A DNA stretch of 64,000 bases. Origin: Planctomycetota bacterium. GTDB taxonomy: Bacteria; Planctomycetota; PLA2; JAEUHO01. This document shows, piece after piece, positions 55,189 to 64,000 of this stretch. The notes below the pieces were generated by a model. The model was not told the origin of the DNA. It saw nothing but the letters and a program-made list of their open reading frames with translations, and did not search any database. The stretch's first letter is position 1. Each line of letters starts with the position of its first letter. Where the stretch lies: positions 62,001 through 126,000 of the forward strand of contig JANQJW010000049.1 of NCBI GenBank assembly GCA_028281445.1. The letters run 5' to 3'. A program made the position numbers and the translations under genes.

Positions 55189-56190
55189 CTAGTACTCCTG
55201 GGCGTTGGCGATGTTCGTCGACGCGAAGATTGCCAGGCCCTGGCCGCCTTGCGCGGCAACTTCGATCACGAGCCGCATCCAGACCTGGCGGCTCGTGGCC
55301 GGGCCGCCGACCTTCACCTCGAAGCCATGCGGCGCCCAGGTGCCTTGCGGGTCGGTCGTGAGCACGGGACGGCGTTCGCGGGCGTTGTAGTCGGTGCGTA
55401 CCAGCTGCGCGTTGCCGTAGACGAGTCGCCCGCGGTCGGAGATGTCGAGATCCTCCTCGATCTGGTACGTGCTCGTCGGCGTGGCGTCCACGTTGCCGAG
55501 CCCGTCGATCACGTAGAACGCGGCGTCGGCGCCCGAGCCTTCGTCCCACAGCGTCATGAGCCCGAAGCGGTCGTACAGGTCCTGGACGACGTTCTTGCGC
55601 ATCGTGGCGTCCTCGATCGCCATGACCTCGCTGTAGCTCGGGAACTGGATGCTGCGCCAGATGATCAGGTCGCGCGCGGCTGGCTGGCCGGCCAGGAGAA
55701 CCCTGTTGGACTGGTGCGGATAGATGCACACGAAGCGATGCAGCGTGATGTTGCGGATCATGCCCGTGCCGCCGTCCGCGATGCACGCGGCCGGATCGCC
55801 CTCGCGCACCATCAGCAGGATGTTGCCCGTGCGCGGGTCTCCGACCTCGTCCGGCCCCAGCGCGCTGTCTTCGTCGAAGAGCGGCAGGCGCGCGTCACCG
55901 ACCATCGGATCACGTGTCAGGTCCAGGCTCGCGAGGTAGCCCTCGCCCACCGTGTCCTTCTGATAGATCTGCCGGCTCGACTCCGCAAGCGTCGCAACCT
56001 CGTAGGAGACACGCTGGCCGCGTTCGGTCGCTGCCGTCACGGCCTTGATGTAGTTGTCCGCGTTGCGGCTGCCCATGAGGACATTGGCCATCATCACGGT
56101 GACGCCGGCCAGGAGCGCGAGCGAGGTCGCGACCTCGATCATCGTGTAGCCGCGTAGCGAGCGCGGCTGCTTGGTCCTAGCGCTCCACAC
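55189..56190 (-). CDS. Prepilin-type N-terminal cleavage/methylation protein
   Basis: 333 aa from a GTG at 56190, which overlaps the preceding gene by 14 bases. A short basic leader ends RGYTMIEVATSLALLAG: cleavage is expected after the Gly, with the conserved Glu at +5 and a hydrophobic helix next, as in type II secretion or type IV pilins. The rest (~290 residues) is soluble and mixed alpha/beta. It is third in a minus-strand set of three pilin-like genes and is likely a minor pseudopilin. No assembly ATPase or secretin gene is near. Confidence 0.8.
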   Translation of the reverse strand: MWSARTKQPRSLRGYTMIEVATSLALLAGVTVMMANVLMGSRNADNYIKAVTAATERGQRVSYEVATLAESSRQIYQKDTVGEGYLASLDLTRDPMVGDARLPLFDEDSALGPDEVGDPRTGNILLMVREGDPAACIADGGTGMIRNITLHRFVCIYPHQSNRVLLAGQPAARDLIIWRSIQFPSYSEVMAIEDATMRKNVVQDLYDRFGLMTLWDEGSGADAAFYVIDGLGNVDATPTSTYQIEEDLDISDRGRLVYGNAQLVRTDYNARERRPVLTTDPQGTWAPHGFEVKVGGPATSRQVWMRLVIEVAAQGGQGLAIFASTNIANAQEY

Positions 56191-59100
56191 GGATGGTCGT
56201 CTCCTGGTAGGCGTAGTGCATGGCCTCGCTGCGGCGGTGCCCCTCGACGCGAACGGCGTAGCTGCCCGCGGGGACGCTCGACGCCGGCGTCGACCAGTTC
56301 CAGCTCTCGTTGCCGCCGGCGTTGTTGTCGATCAGCGTCCGCAACGGATCCGGAACGGCGCCGGCCATCGGCATGACGCCCGGCTCGGCAGCGCTGCCGT
56401 CGAGCAGGTTCTTCCACGTCTTGCCGCCGTCCTCCGAGTAGAGCGGCACGTAGACGAGATCGGTGTCCGACTCGCTGAATCCGTCGGCGTAGGACTCGGT
56501 GTACTTCTCGCCGTCCCAGCCCTCCCAGCGCGTCTCCCACTCCAAACGGATCGTGCTGGGCCCGGTGAACGTGCGATCCGGCGGCGGCTTCAGCACGTGG
56601 ACGCGCGGAAGCTGCACCACGCGCCGAGGCGTCGCCGGTAGACCCTCCGCCATGAAGCCATGCAGAAGGCTGACGAGGCCGAGCTCGCCGTGCATGAGGC
56701 TGGAGCCGGCCGCGCTGTCGATTCCGCTGGGCACGACGCGCGCCGCGCGGTTGCTGCCGGGCGCCTGCAGGCGTACGACGGCGAGGCCGAGCGCGGCTGA
56801 GGGGCCCGTCGACTCCGCGAGGAGACGAGCGCCCAGGTCGATCGTGTGCCGCGGGTAGTCGGAGGGGAACGCGAACTCGGGGCCGACCGATCCGTCGCCC
56901 GACCAGTCGATCTGGAAGGGGTCCTGGATCGTCAGTGGCACCGGCAGCTCGAGCTTGAAGCGTGAGTCGATCTCGATGCCGTCGAGCACCGTGATGCCCG
57001 TTGCGTCCGCCGCGCGGTGATGGAACGTCGAGCCGGCGGTGCCGGCGTTGAAGAAAGCTGCCGCACCGTCGTAGGCCAGCGTGTTGCGTGCACGGCCGAG
57101 CAGCGTGCCGTCCGGCTGTTGGGCGGACGGCAGCGCGTCGCGTCGCACCATGCGGTAGTCGCTCGACGTGCCCGTGCGCGCGCGCAGGTTGCCCCACGGC
57201 GCCCACTGGCCGGCGTAGTCCCCGTCGGGGTGGAGCTCACCGATCCACGGCTTGGCCCACCAGTAGCCCCCGGCGCGAATGCTCGTGTTCGTGCCGGCGT
57301 TGCTGCGCGCATACTTCTTCGAGCCGCGCACGGTTGCCGTTCCCGTTTCCAACAGGGTGTTCTCGTCAACTGTGCCCGAGACGCCGAACGGCCGGCCATG
57401 CATCGGTACGCCGCCGTAGATGCCGGTCGTGCTCAACGACACGTCACCGCCGAGCGAGAGGTAGGAGAAGCTCGCACCGTGGAGCGAGCCGAAGAAGGCC
57501 TCGGAGTTGGTGAGCGCCGCGCGCAGCCAGCTCAGGAAACGCGGAACATCGGCATCGGACCGGCCCATCCAGCGCGCGTTGAGGCGCGCGGGATCGAACG
57601 CGAGCCACTTGGACTGCGCGTTGCCACTCGTGCGGAAGTCGTCGAAGAACCAGTTGTAGCCGTGCGGGAAGGCGACCGCGATCCGGTCCAGGTCCGCGTA
57701 CGGGCAGTGGCGCGGGTCGCCCAGGAACTGGTAGCGCTCGCTGAAGGGGATGTTCTGCGCGTTCGCGTAGAAGTACGCGTACGTCGTGCTCTTGTTACCC
57801 GGTGCGTTCGCCGTGGGCCACATGCGACCGGTGGTGAGATCGCGACCAAAGCGCGTCTCGACCGCCACGATGCGGTCTATGGCGTCGCCGTCGAGGGCAC
57901 CCGCTGCCGATTCGAGAACTTCGCGAATCGCCCAGGTGGGAACCTCGACCGTCCAGCGCGCCGTGTTCTTGGGGAACGCGCCGACCTCGTAGAGGTCGCG
58001 GCGGAAGCGGTCGGTGTCCGCGGCGGAGGACGGCGTCGGGCAGGGGATGTAGTCGAGGTCGTAGAGGCGTTCGCCGGCAGGTAGTCCGCGCCCGGAGAGG
58101 CTCGACGGCGTCTCGAGCGGCGTGCCGTGCAACTCGACGACGGTGCGGTTGTTCGCCGCGTCGTACGTGACCTTGCACCACATCTCACCGCGCGCGAACC
58201 CGCCGTCGCAGACCCCGTTGGCGTTCGAGTCGAAGAACGACTCCGCCGGGTCGTAGACGCCGTCGCCGTCGGCGTCGAGGAACGGCTCGCCGTACTCCTC
58301 GATGTACTCGTCCGTGTCTTCGCTGTCGCCGTAGTCGTCCGGGTCCCAGGCCTGCCACGGCGTCTCGGGATCTGTCGGCGGGGTCCACTGGCCGTTGCCG
58401 TCGCGGTCCCAGTACGCCTCGGCGGCGTCCCAGCGCCCGTTGCCGTTCGCGTCGGTGAACGGCTCGGCGGGCTTCGCGGGGTCCCAACGGCCGTTGCCGT
58501 TGGTGTCCGTCAGCGACTCGCTGGTCGAGGTGAACGTGCCGTTGCCATCGATCTCCCGATACGGCTCGAACGGGTCGCGCACGCCGTCGCCGTCGAGATC
58601 CAGCCACGTCTCGGCCTGCTCGCGCAGGTTGTTGGCGTTCACGTCCTGGTACGCCTCGGGGTAGACGGGCGGGTTCGACCAGTCCTGGTACTCCTCCGCC
58701 GTGCCGCTTGCGTCCGAGTCGATGCCGCCCGGAAGGCGCTTCACGATGAGCGTGGGATTGGAGACCGCGTTGACCTGCGTTGCGAAGTCGCCGCCGGCGA
58801 TGGTCAGCGTGATCGGCGTGCCCAGGTCTCGAACGCCGTTGCCGTTCCAGTCCTGGTAGGTCTCGGTCGCGTCGAAGACGCCGTTGCCGTTGGTGTCGAG
58901 GTACGGCTCTTCCTGCGCGGTGAGGACCTGCGTGTCGAGGTACTCGGTCTTGTAGGCGTAGACGCGGAAGCGAGGCGAGATCGACGTGGCGTCGAAGCCC
59001 GCGACGCGGGTCGGAGCGAGGACCTCCGGGTGCGTCACGGCGCGCCAGCCCGGTGCGTTCCCCGGGTCCCGGCAGGCGTCGCTGTAGTTGCGCACCGGCG

Positions 59101-60310
59101 GCATGGGCAGCAGACCGCCGTGCAAGTTGATGATCAGCGCGTTGTGGAAGCGATCGGGATCGGACGCCATCTGATCGAGCAGCAGGCGCCAGGTCGGCTC
59201 GTCCGCCGCGTCGATGCCGGCGGCCACGCGGGCGTCGGCCTTCGCCGCCGCATCAGGCCAACGCATGCAGTGGTTGTGCATGTCGGCCAGCGCGTACGGC
59301 ACCGTGTTGCCGGGGTCCCAGGTCCCGTTTCCGTTTACGTCCGTGATGACCTCGCCGTCGTCGTATTCGCCGTTGCCGTTGCTGTCGATGAACGGCTCCG
59401 GATCGGAGTGGTCATTGACGAAGGCGGGTGCGTCGACGCCGTCCAGGTTGAGGCGTCCACCCATCTGGCGGGCGTCGTAGTAGCGCGCGCCCAGCACGCC
59501 GCCCGTATCCGGGAGCTTGCCGGGGTAGGCGTACGTCCACTTGGTGGTGTCCGTGCTGAGCCGGTCGTCGTTGGTGTACGGCGCGTACGCTTCGTTACGG
59601 CCGAAGCCCGCCTTGGTGATCCAGTGCACGCGATACTCCATGCCGGGGTGCTGAAGGCGCAGTGCGATGAGGGCACCCTCCAGCATGGAACGGCGCGCGT
59701 CGGCGGCGATGCCCCAGCCCGGGTGGTTCTCGAGCGCCAGCACGTAGAGGTCGTAGACCTGCGTCGTGGCGTCCGGGATGCTCGCCGTCTGGATCAGCCC
59801 CGAGATCTCGGCCATCTTGGTGCCCGGTGCCTGCTCCATCGGAACGCGCCGGTAGATGCGGATGGTGCAGAGCCGCTTGTCGAGCGTCTCTTCCTCTTCG
59901 CCGAACGCTTCGACCGTCACCTGGCGGGTCCAGCGCCAGATGCCCTGCTCGCGGAAGTTGCCGGAGACCGGATGGTCCGGATCGACGAGCTCTGTCGGAT
60001 CATCGGGATCGGCGAGGATCGTCAGGACCGGATTGAAGCCGCTGCCGTCATCGAACTTCGTCAGGTCGGAAGCGACGTTGCCGTCCTGGTTGAGGACGTA
60101 GCCGCGCATCTCGGCCAGGATCGCGAGCGCCTTCTGCTCGGCGAAGACGCGGTCCTGGATCCAGTCGCTGTGCTGGGCGCTGCGGCCGATGTAGAGCACG
60201 GCTGCCATCGCGGCCAGCACGAGGACCACGGACGCGATGAGGACCTCGAGGAGGCTGAACCCATGGCTCGGCCCTCTCTCCGTCTCAGTCCTCGTGCCCT
60301 GCAGCCGCAT
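56177..60310 (-). CDS. Giant prepilin-like protein with calcium-loop repeats
   Basis: 1377 aa from the ATG at 60310, with GGGAG eight bases upstream. Residues 12-40 carry a type IV prepilin leader and helix (PSHGFSLLEVLIASVVLVLA). About 13 copies of a DxNGNGxxD or DxDGDGxxD calcium loop lie between roughly residues 310 and 710, often followed by aromatic E-T/S-Y/F-x-D links, reminiscent of dockerin or thrombospondin-type-3 loops. The C-terminal third has Ig-like features (PRVHVLKPPPDRTFTGPSTI, SYAVRVEGHRRSEAMHYAY). Pilins rarely exceed 300 residues, so this is an unusual fusion, likely a pilus-tip or surface adhesin. It overlaps the downstream pilin gene. Confidence 0.8.
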   Translation of the reverse strand: MRLQGTRTETERGPSHGFSLLEVLIASVVLVLAAMAAVLYIGRSAQHSDWIQDRVFAEQKALAILAEMRGYVLNQDGNVASDLTKFDDGSGFNPVLTILADPDDPTELVDPDHPVSGNFREQGIWRWTRQVTVEAFGEEEETLDKRLCTIRIYRRVPMEQAPGTKMAEISGLIQTASIPDATTQVYDLYVLALENHPGWGIAADARRSMLEGALIALRLQHPGMEYRVHWITKAGFGRNEAYAPYTNDDRLSTDTTKWTYAYPGKLPDTGGVLGARYYDARQMGGRLNLDGVDAPAFVNDHSDPEPFIDSNGNGEYDDGEVITDVNGNGTWDPGNTVPYALADMHNHCMRWPDAAAKADARVAAGIDAADEPTWRLLLDQMASDPDRFHNALIINLHGGLLPMPPVRNYSDACRDPGNAPGWRAVTHPEVLAPTRVAGFDATSISPRFRVYAYKTEYLDTQVLTAQEEPYLDTNGNGVFDATETYQDWNGNGVRDLGTPITLTIAGGDFATQVNAVSNPTLIVKRLPGGIDSDASGTAEEYQDWSNPPVYPEAYQDVNANNLREQAETWLDLDGDGVRDPFEPYREIDGNGTFTSTSESLTDTNGNGRWDPAKPAEPFTDANGNGRWDAAEAYWDRDGNGQWTPPTDPETPWQAWDPDDYGDSEDTDEYIEEYGEPFLDADGDGVYDPAESFFDSNANGVCDGGFARGEMWCKVTYDAANNRTVVELHGTPLETPSSLSGRGLPAGERLYDLDYIPCPTPSSAADTDRFRRDLYEVGAFPKNTARWTVEVPTWAIREVLESAAGALDGDAIDRIVAVETRFGRDLTTGRMWPTANAPGNKSTTYAYFYANAQNIPFSERYQFLGDPRHCPYADLDRIAVAFPHGYNWFFDDFRTSGNAQSKWLAFDPARLNARWMGRSDADVPRFLSWLRAALTNSEAFFGSLHGASFSYLSLGGDVSLSTTGIYGGVPMHGRPFGVSGTVDENTLLETGTATVRGSKKYARSNAGTNTSIRAGGYWWAKPWIGELHPDGDYAGQWAPWGNLRARTGTSSDYRMVRRDALPSAQQPDGTLLGRARNTLAYDGAAAFFNAGTAGSTFHHRAADATGITVLDGIEIDSRFKLELPVPLTIQDPFQIDWSGDGSVGPEFAFPSDYPRHTIDLGARLLAESTGPSAALGLAVVRLQAPGSNRAARVVPSGIDSAAGSSLMHGELGLVSLLHGFMAEGLPATPRRVVQLPRVHVLKPPPDRTFTGPSTIRLEWETRWEGWDGEKYTESYADGFSESDTDLVYVPLYSEDGGKTWKNLLDGSAAEPGVMPMAGAVPDPLRTLIDNNAGGNESWNWSTPASSVPAGSYAVRVEGHRRSEAMHYAYQETTIRVER

Positions 60311-60421
60311 CCAGTCTGCTCCCGGGGTCCCTAGGGTTTCGTGCCCTATCGGCCATCTCGGCCGTGCGGCCGTAGCGGGAAGGGGCGACGGCGGCTTGCT
60401 GGGCCGCACTGCAGCGAAGGC

Positions 60422-62155
60422 TTACTTGTCGTGGCCCTTGGCCTTGCCCTTGTTCGACTTCTTCGACTTGTCGTCGCCGTGGTCGCTGTCGCCCGAGGAC
60501 CCGGCACCGGCGCCGCGGTTCCTGGACATCACGTCTTCCATCGGGCGGCCCTCGTCGTCCAGCGGCGCGGGCACGAACGGAGCGCGCACCTGGCGGTACT
60601 CGCTCACGATCTTGAGCAGCTGCGAGACGAGATCCGGGTTGTGCACGAAGGTGGTGCACGGGTCCGCGGGCTTCGGCGGATCGGGCTTGTCGGACTTCGG
60701 CGGGGGAGCCCCGGATTTGTCCGACTTGGCGCTGCCGCCGGACTTGCCCGACTTGCTGCTCCCGCCCGACTTGCTGCTACCACCGGACTTGCCCGACTTG
60801 CCCGAACCGGAGTCACCGCCGTGGCCGGATTTGTCGCTCTTGCCGCTGCCACCGGACTTCCCCGACTTGCCACTGCTGCCGGACTTGCCGCTCTTGCCCG
60901 ACTTGTCGCTCTTCGGGGGAGGCGGCGGCGGCGGAGGAGGCGGCGGGGGCGGAGGCGGCGGAGGCGGCTCGCTCGTGGTGGGGCACTTCACGTGGACCGT
61001 GCCCGCCACGATGACCGTGCCCTCGAAGTACGCGCCGTCGTCGACCTTGAAGTCGCCCGTGACGAAGAGGATGCCGCGCCAGTTGGCGGCGTTTTCCTTG
61101 ATGTGCACGTTGCCGTCGATGACGAGCGCGCCCGTGCCCGCGAGCGAGAAGTCGGAATCGATCGTCAGCGTGTGCTTCTCACCGGCCTTCTTCGCCGGCC
61201 CCGTCACCGTCACGACGGCCGTCGCCAGGTGGGGGATCTTGAGCAGCGGCTCCATCTTGGAAGGCGTCGAAGGGATGTCGCGCACGACATCTGCGCTGCT
61301 CTTGAGGCCGTCGAGGCTGACCCCGAAGAAGTCCTTCACGGTCAGCGGTTCCGCGACGCCCGCCTTGCCGGGGCCGGAACCCGCGGCGAGGCCCGGCAGA
61401 GCGGCATGGGTCGTCGGCGCGTCGAACAGCGTTTCCTTGTCGAGGCCGGGATCGCCCGTGTGCTCGCGGTAGCCGATCGCCAGGGTCGGCGAGGTCAGGG
61501 AAACGGGGCCCTGGAGATTGATCTCTTCGGCCTCGGTCGCGATCAGTGCGGCCGTCGCCGGGAGGACGTTGCCGAGGCGCCGGATCTCGGTGGCCAGTAC
61601 GACCATCGCGAGGCGACGGTTTGGCGGCGTGCCGAGCGCCTTGTCTGGCTGCGGGCGCTGGAAGATCTCGCCCTCGCACTCGACGCGCCACATGGAGCCC
61701 GTCGGCATCCCGTAGCGGTGGCTCAGGTCGCGCGCGCCGCGGCTCGGGCGCATCGGGTCGTCCTTGCCGACCGCACGCCGGACCGTGTAGCGGCCCCAGA
61801 CGCCGGGCGTGATCTCGAAGCTGCGCACGAGACCGACGGACGCATCATCCGTCTCGTCGACGGGCGGCTTGGCGCTCATGTCGCGGAGCGGCGCGAACGC
61901 TTCGACGGGCTGCGTCGTACGGGTCTTCAGCCACGCGTGGGCGTGCAAGAGCCCCGAACGCGCAACCTGGCGCGCTTGCCCTTCCACGTTGTGCTCGGTC
62001 CCCGTCACGCGCTCGAGCGCGCGCACGCGGTTGCTTCCCGACAGCACGATGGCTGCCAGCAGGAAGAGACCGACCATCGCGTAGATGATCACGAATCCGC
62101 GCTCGCTGTCCCCCTGTAGAGGCAGTCCGGCCGCAGGCGTCTTCGATTGCTTCAT
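60422..62155 (-). CDS. PilX-like prepilin-associated protein with poly-Pro and Lys-Ser-Gly repeats
   Basis: 577 aa from the ATG at 62155. The N terminus (GDSERGFVIIYAMVGLFLLA) is a short leader and membrane helix like PilX/type II secretion K proteins. Residues ~60-395 are folded, and a ~90-residue stretch before residue 395 looks like a bactofilin- or left-handed-helix-type sandwich (GALVIDGNVHIKENAANW). Then come 18 consecutive prolines (codons 60914-60967 on the plus strand) and about 65 residues of KSG/KSD/SGG repeats. A second folded segment and a Lys/Asp/Ser tail finish the protein. It is first of the three-gene pilin-like set. Confidence 0.78.
   Translation of the reverse strand: MKQSKTPAAGLPLQGDSERGFVIIYAMVGLFLLAAIVLSGSNRVRALERVTGTEHNVEGQARQVARSGLLHAHAWLKTRTTQPVEAFAPLRDMSAKPPVDETDDASVGLVRSFEITPGVWGRYTVRRAVGKDDPMRPSRGARDLSHRYGMPTGSMWRVECEGEIFQRPQPDKALGTPPNRRLAMVVLATEIRRLGNVLPATAALIATEAEEINLQGPVSLTSPTLAIGYREHTGDPGLDKETLFDAPTTHAALPGLAAGSGPGKAGVAEPLTVKDFFGVSLDGLKSSADVVRDIPSTPSKMEPLLKIPHLATAVVTVTGPAKKAGEKHTLTIDSDFSLAGTGALVIDGNVHIKENAANWRGILFVTGDFKVDDGAYFEGTVIVAGTVHVKCPTTSEPPPPPPPPPPPPPPPPPPKSDKSGKSGKSGSSGKSGKSGGSGKSDKSGHGGDSGSGKSGKSGGSSKSGGSSKSGKSGGSAKSDKSGAPPPKSDKPDPPKPADPCTTFVHNPDLVSQLLKIVSEYRQVRAPFVPAPLDDEGRPMEDVMSRNRGAGAGSSGDSDHGDDKSKKSNKGKAKGHDK
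60705..60967 (-). repeat. In-gene low-complexity tract: poly-Pro followed by KSG-type repeats
   Basis: On the coding strand, 18 Pro codons (60967-60914, all CCx) are followed by imperfect tandem KSD/KSG/SSG/SGG units to about 60705, built on a 9-base unit with synonymous drift. It encodes a long positively charged flexible linker. Such tracts are prone to slippage, so length may vary between strains. Confidence 0.8.
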
Positions 62156-62411
62156 GTTCGGTACCGTCCAACGAGTTCCACCGGCACCATCGACACAAGC
62201 CAATGGAAAGCTATCGCAGGAATCCGCGCTGCCCAGGCGCACCGCCCAGAAACGCGTCTCCGGCAACCCGAATTGGGCCTTGGGTTCACAACTGTTCGGA
62301 GACCTGAACGAATGCTGCCCCGTGCAATGCACCTTTCGTCGCGACGCGACGAGGCGCGGGTCGAGCGTCTCAATCCGGTACAGTCCGGCCCCGCCCTGTG
62401 GAGTCTCGTGC
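62156..62411. promoter_or_regulatory. Divergent intergenic region with a 17-base dyad
   Basis: This 256-base region lies between the pilin-like set (-) and the MBOAT gene (+). A perfect inverted repeat TCGTCGCG-A-CGCGACGA at 62336-62352 lies about 60 bases before the MBOAT start, a plausible operator position. I see no clear -10/-35 boxes. Confidence 0.35.
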
Positions 62412-63356
62412 ATGCCGCCGCTCGTCAACGCCCTGGTCCTCTGGATCGCCGCGACGGGTTTGACGGCTACGGCGTGGCCCACGCGCACCTGGTCTGCACG
62501 TGCGCGCATCGTGACGTTGGGCACTCTCGCCGTGGTCTTGTTCGTCTCAGCCGGGCTCCAGCCCATTCGCCCGATCGGCTACCGCATTGCCATCGTGGTC
62601 GCCCTGCCGATCCTGGCGATGAAGCTGCTGGATCTGCATGTGGCGGCGGCGTGGTGGCGGACGCGCAGCTTCCGGAGTTGGCTCTGGTATCTGTTCGTAC
62701 CGTTCGTGCTCGTTCTCCGGCGCTACGAAGAGGAACCGCCCAGGCCGCGGAGCGCGGCCTTGCGTCTTCTGGCGCGCGGTGCGCTCGAGGTCACAGCGGG
62801 CGTCTTTCTCCTGCGCTGGGCCAACAGCGCTGAGATCGAGTCGTTCTGGCTGCTCCACACGATCAAGTTGATGGGGGCCTACCTCGTGGCCTTCGACGGG
62901 GGCATGGTTTGCCTCACGGCGCTGCTGCGCCTGAGCGGCCTGAACGTCCTCGACTTCAGCCGTCACCCGATCGTGGCCCGGACGCCGGCCGACTTCTGGC
63001 GCCGCTACAACCGGCCCACGACGCAATACCTGCACAACGACGTCTACAAGCCCGTCGGTGGCCTGCGCCATCCGTATCGGGGCATCGCGGTGGTGTTCCT
63101 CGTCAGCGGCGTGCTCCACGAATACGTCGCCTACATGCTGATCGGGCATGCAACCGGCTATCAGTTCGCGTTCTTCTCCCTGCATGGACTGGCGGTGATG
63201 GCGACGCGCAAGGTGCGCCTCAAGGGCGCCAAGGCCGTGCTGGGGGCCGTGGCGACGTTCCTCTTCCTCGTCGCGAGCTCGGTTCTCTTCTTCGCCAGCG
63301 TGGACGCGATCGACAAGCCCGGCTGGTACTACCTGGGCGGCGGGCTCCTGCGTTGA
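62412..63356 (+). CDS. MBOAT-family membrane acyltransferase (wax-synthase-like)
   Basis: 314 aa from the ATG at 62412, with about eight transmembrane helices. The MBOAT signature is in the second half: SRHPIVARTPADFWRRYNRPTTQYLHNDVYKP, the cytosolic Asn-containing loop, and then SGVLHEYVAYM with the catalytic His. The length and the FW-R-WN-like motif resemble plant-type wax synthases and sterol acyltransferases more than DltB/AlgI. It likely transfers an acyl group to a lipid or alcohol. The ribosome site is weak. Confidence 0.82.
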   Translation: MPPLVNALVLWIAATGLTATAWPTRTWSARARIVTLGTLAVVLFVSAGLQPIRPIGYRIAIVVALPILAMKLLDLHVAAAWWRTRSFRSWLWYLFVPFVLVLRRYEEEPPRPRSAALRLLARGALEVTAGVFLLRWANSAEIESFWLLHTIKLMGAYLVAFDGGMVCLTALLRLSGLNVLDFSRHPIVARTPADFWRRYNRPTTQYLHNDVYKPVGGLRHPYRGIAVVFLVSGVLHEYVAYMLIGHATGYQFAFFSLHGLAVMATRKVRLKGAKAVLGAVATFLFLVASSVLFFASVDAIDKPGWYYLGGGLLR

Positions 63357-63375
63357 GCGTGTAGGCTGTCGCGCC

Positions 63376-64000
63376 GTGCGATACGCCCTGGGACTTCTCC
63401 TGGTCCTGCTCGTCCCTGCCGCCGCGGCGCGGGCTGCCGAGGACGATCTCGCAGCGCTGCTCGACGGCGTGAAGGCCATCGGCGTTCCCGGCGTGCCCGG
63501 CACGATCCGTGTGTTCGGGAAGGACGCATTCCCGGTCGTCACGGCAACGATTGGGGAGCAGCCAGGCCCAGTCGTCGCCGCGACGCGGCTCGGCCGCGGT
63601 CGTGTCGTGATGTTCGCGCACAACGGCTACTTCGGGAACCTGTTCACGAAGGCCGGCACCGGCCGGCTGCTCGTCAACGCATGTCGCTGGGCGTCGGGCC
63701 GCCGCAAGGCGATGCGCATCGGCGTACGGGGTCGCGACTCCCTGGTGCCGCACCTCCGCAAGCAGGGCCTCGACGTGACGGCGATCACCGGCACCGACTG
63801 GGGCAGGCTCGAGGTCGACGTGCTGATCTCGCCGATCGCGGATATCAGCGAGAAGGAGATGCGCGCGCTGCGCGCATGGCTGCGCAAGGGGCGCGGGCTC
63901 CTGTGTGGGCTGCCCGGGTGGGGCTGGCAGCAGCTCAACCAAGGCAAGGACCTCGCGACAGAGAACATGGGCAATCGGCTGCTCGCGCCCGCGGGCCTCG
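63376..64000 (+). CDS. M60/TCAF-like secreted protein, N-terminal part (cut by window end)
   Basis: Partial: 208 residues from a GTG at 63376, open to the window edge. A signal peptide fills residues 1-20. The sequence then reads as a glutamine-amidotransferase-like N-terminal domain seen in front of M60 peptidases and in TCAF proteins: PGTIRVFGKDAFPVV, AATRLGRGRVVMFAHNGYF and LLVNACRWASGRRKAMRIGV, with later LRAWLRKGRGLLCGLPGWGW. The zinc-binding M60 core would lie beyond base 64000, so peptidase activity is only predicted. The start is 19 bases after the MBOAT stop. Confidence 0.55.
   Translation, partial: MRYALGLLLVLLVPAAAARAAEDDLAALLDGVKAIGVPGVPGTIRVFGKDAFPVVTATIGEQPGPVVAATRLGRGRVVMFAHNGYFGNLFTKAGTGRLLVNACRWASGRRKAMRIGVRGRDSLVPHLRKQGLDVTAITGTDWGRLEVDVLISPIADISEKEMRALRAWLRKGRGLLCGLPGWGWQQLNQGKDLATENMGNRLLAPAGL

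Noticed and set aside
60705-60967. Tandem repeats as a CRISPR or minisatellite locus
   Set aside because: Units are in frame, encode KSG/Pro residues and lack unique spacers.

Overview
The window is uniformly GC-rich and gene-dense, with frequent GTG starts and many stop/start overlaps. I see no rRNA, tRNA, CRISPR array or transposase. Several families point to a Planctomycetota-like bacterium: a planctomycete-type cytochrome with a DUF2231-like membrane domain, CRTAC1/ASPIC FG-GAP repeats, alternative complex III, a cyclase-like/HEAT fusion, several prepilin-type secreted proteins and an M60/TCAF-like protein. This is inferred from gene families only and has not been tested by phylogeny.

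Bases 47-8650 hold a Cys-rich outer-membrane porin (-), a hemerythrin and a GMC flavoprotein (+), and a three-gene minus-strand set: an FG-GAP/ASPIC protein, a cytochrome b/multiheme c fusion and a monoheme membrane cytochrome. A 213-base divergent control region separates this set from a long plus-strand respiratory run.

Bases 8864-31413 hold diheme cytochrome c-narGHJI-narK, then actABCDEF (alternative complex III), hemN, an unusual radical SAM gene, two octaheme cytochromes and an Rrf2-type regulator. The layout suggests menaquinol-driven nitrate reduction in the cytoplasm. A second quinol branch through complex III would feed periplasmic cytochromes that could handle nitrite, NO or hydroxylamine. 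No terminal oxidase is present.

Bases 31495-41723 hold the Thauera-type upper benzoyl-CoA pathway: had, oah, a GNAT, dch, bcrCBAD, an SDR, a second GNAT and a metal-dependent hydrolase. A good sigma70-type promoter with a dyad across its -10 box lies just before had and just after the Rrf2 gene, which suggests BadM-like control. Together the two blocks describe anaerobic aromatic degradation coupled to nitrate respiration. Ferredoxin, CoA ligase and lower-pathway genes are not in the window.

Bases 41781-64000 are less specialised: secreted and cell-envelope proteins (a cyclase-like/HEAT giant, an HExxH peptidase, a kinase-like membrane protein, a six-helix membrane protein, an SRPBCC protein and a CPBP protease), a WD40 gene broken by two in-frame stops, a three-gene prepilin-like operon with calcium-loop and Pro/Ser-Gly-Lys repeats, an MBOAT acyltransferase, and the start of an M60/TCAF-like gene cut by the window edge.
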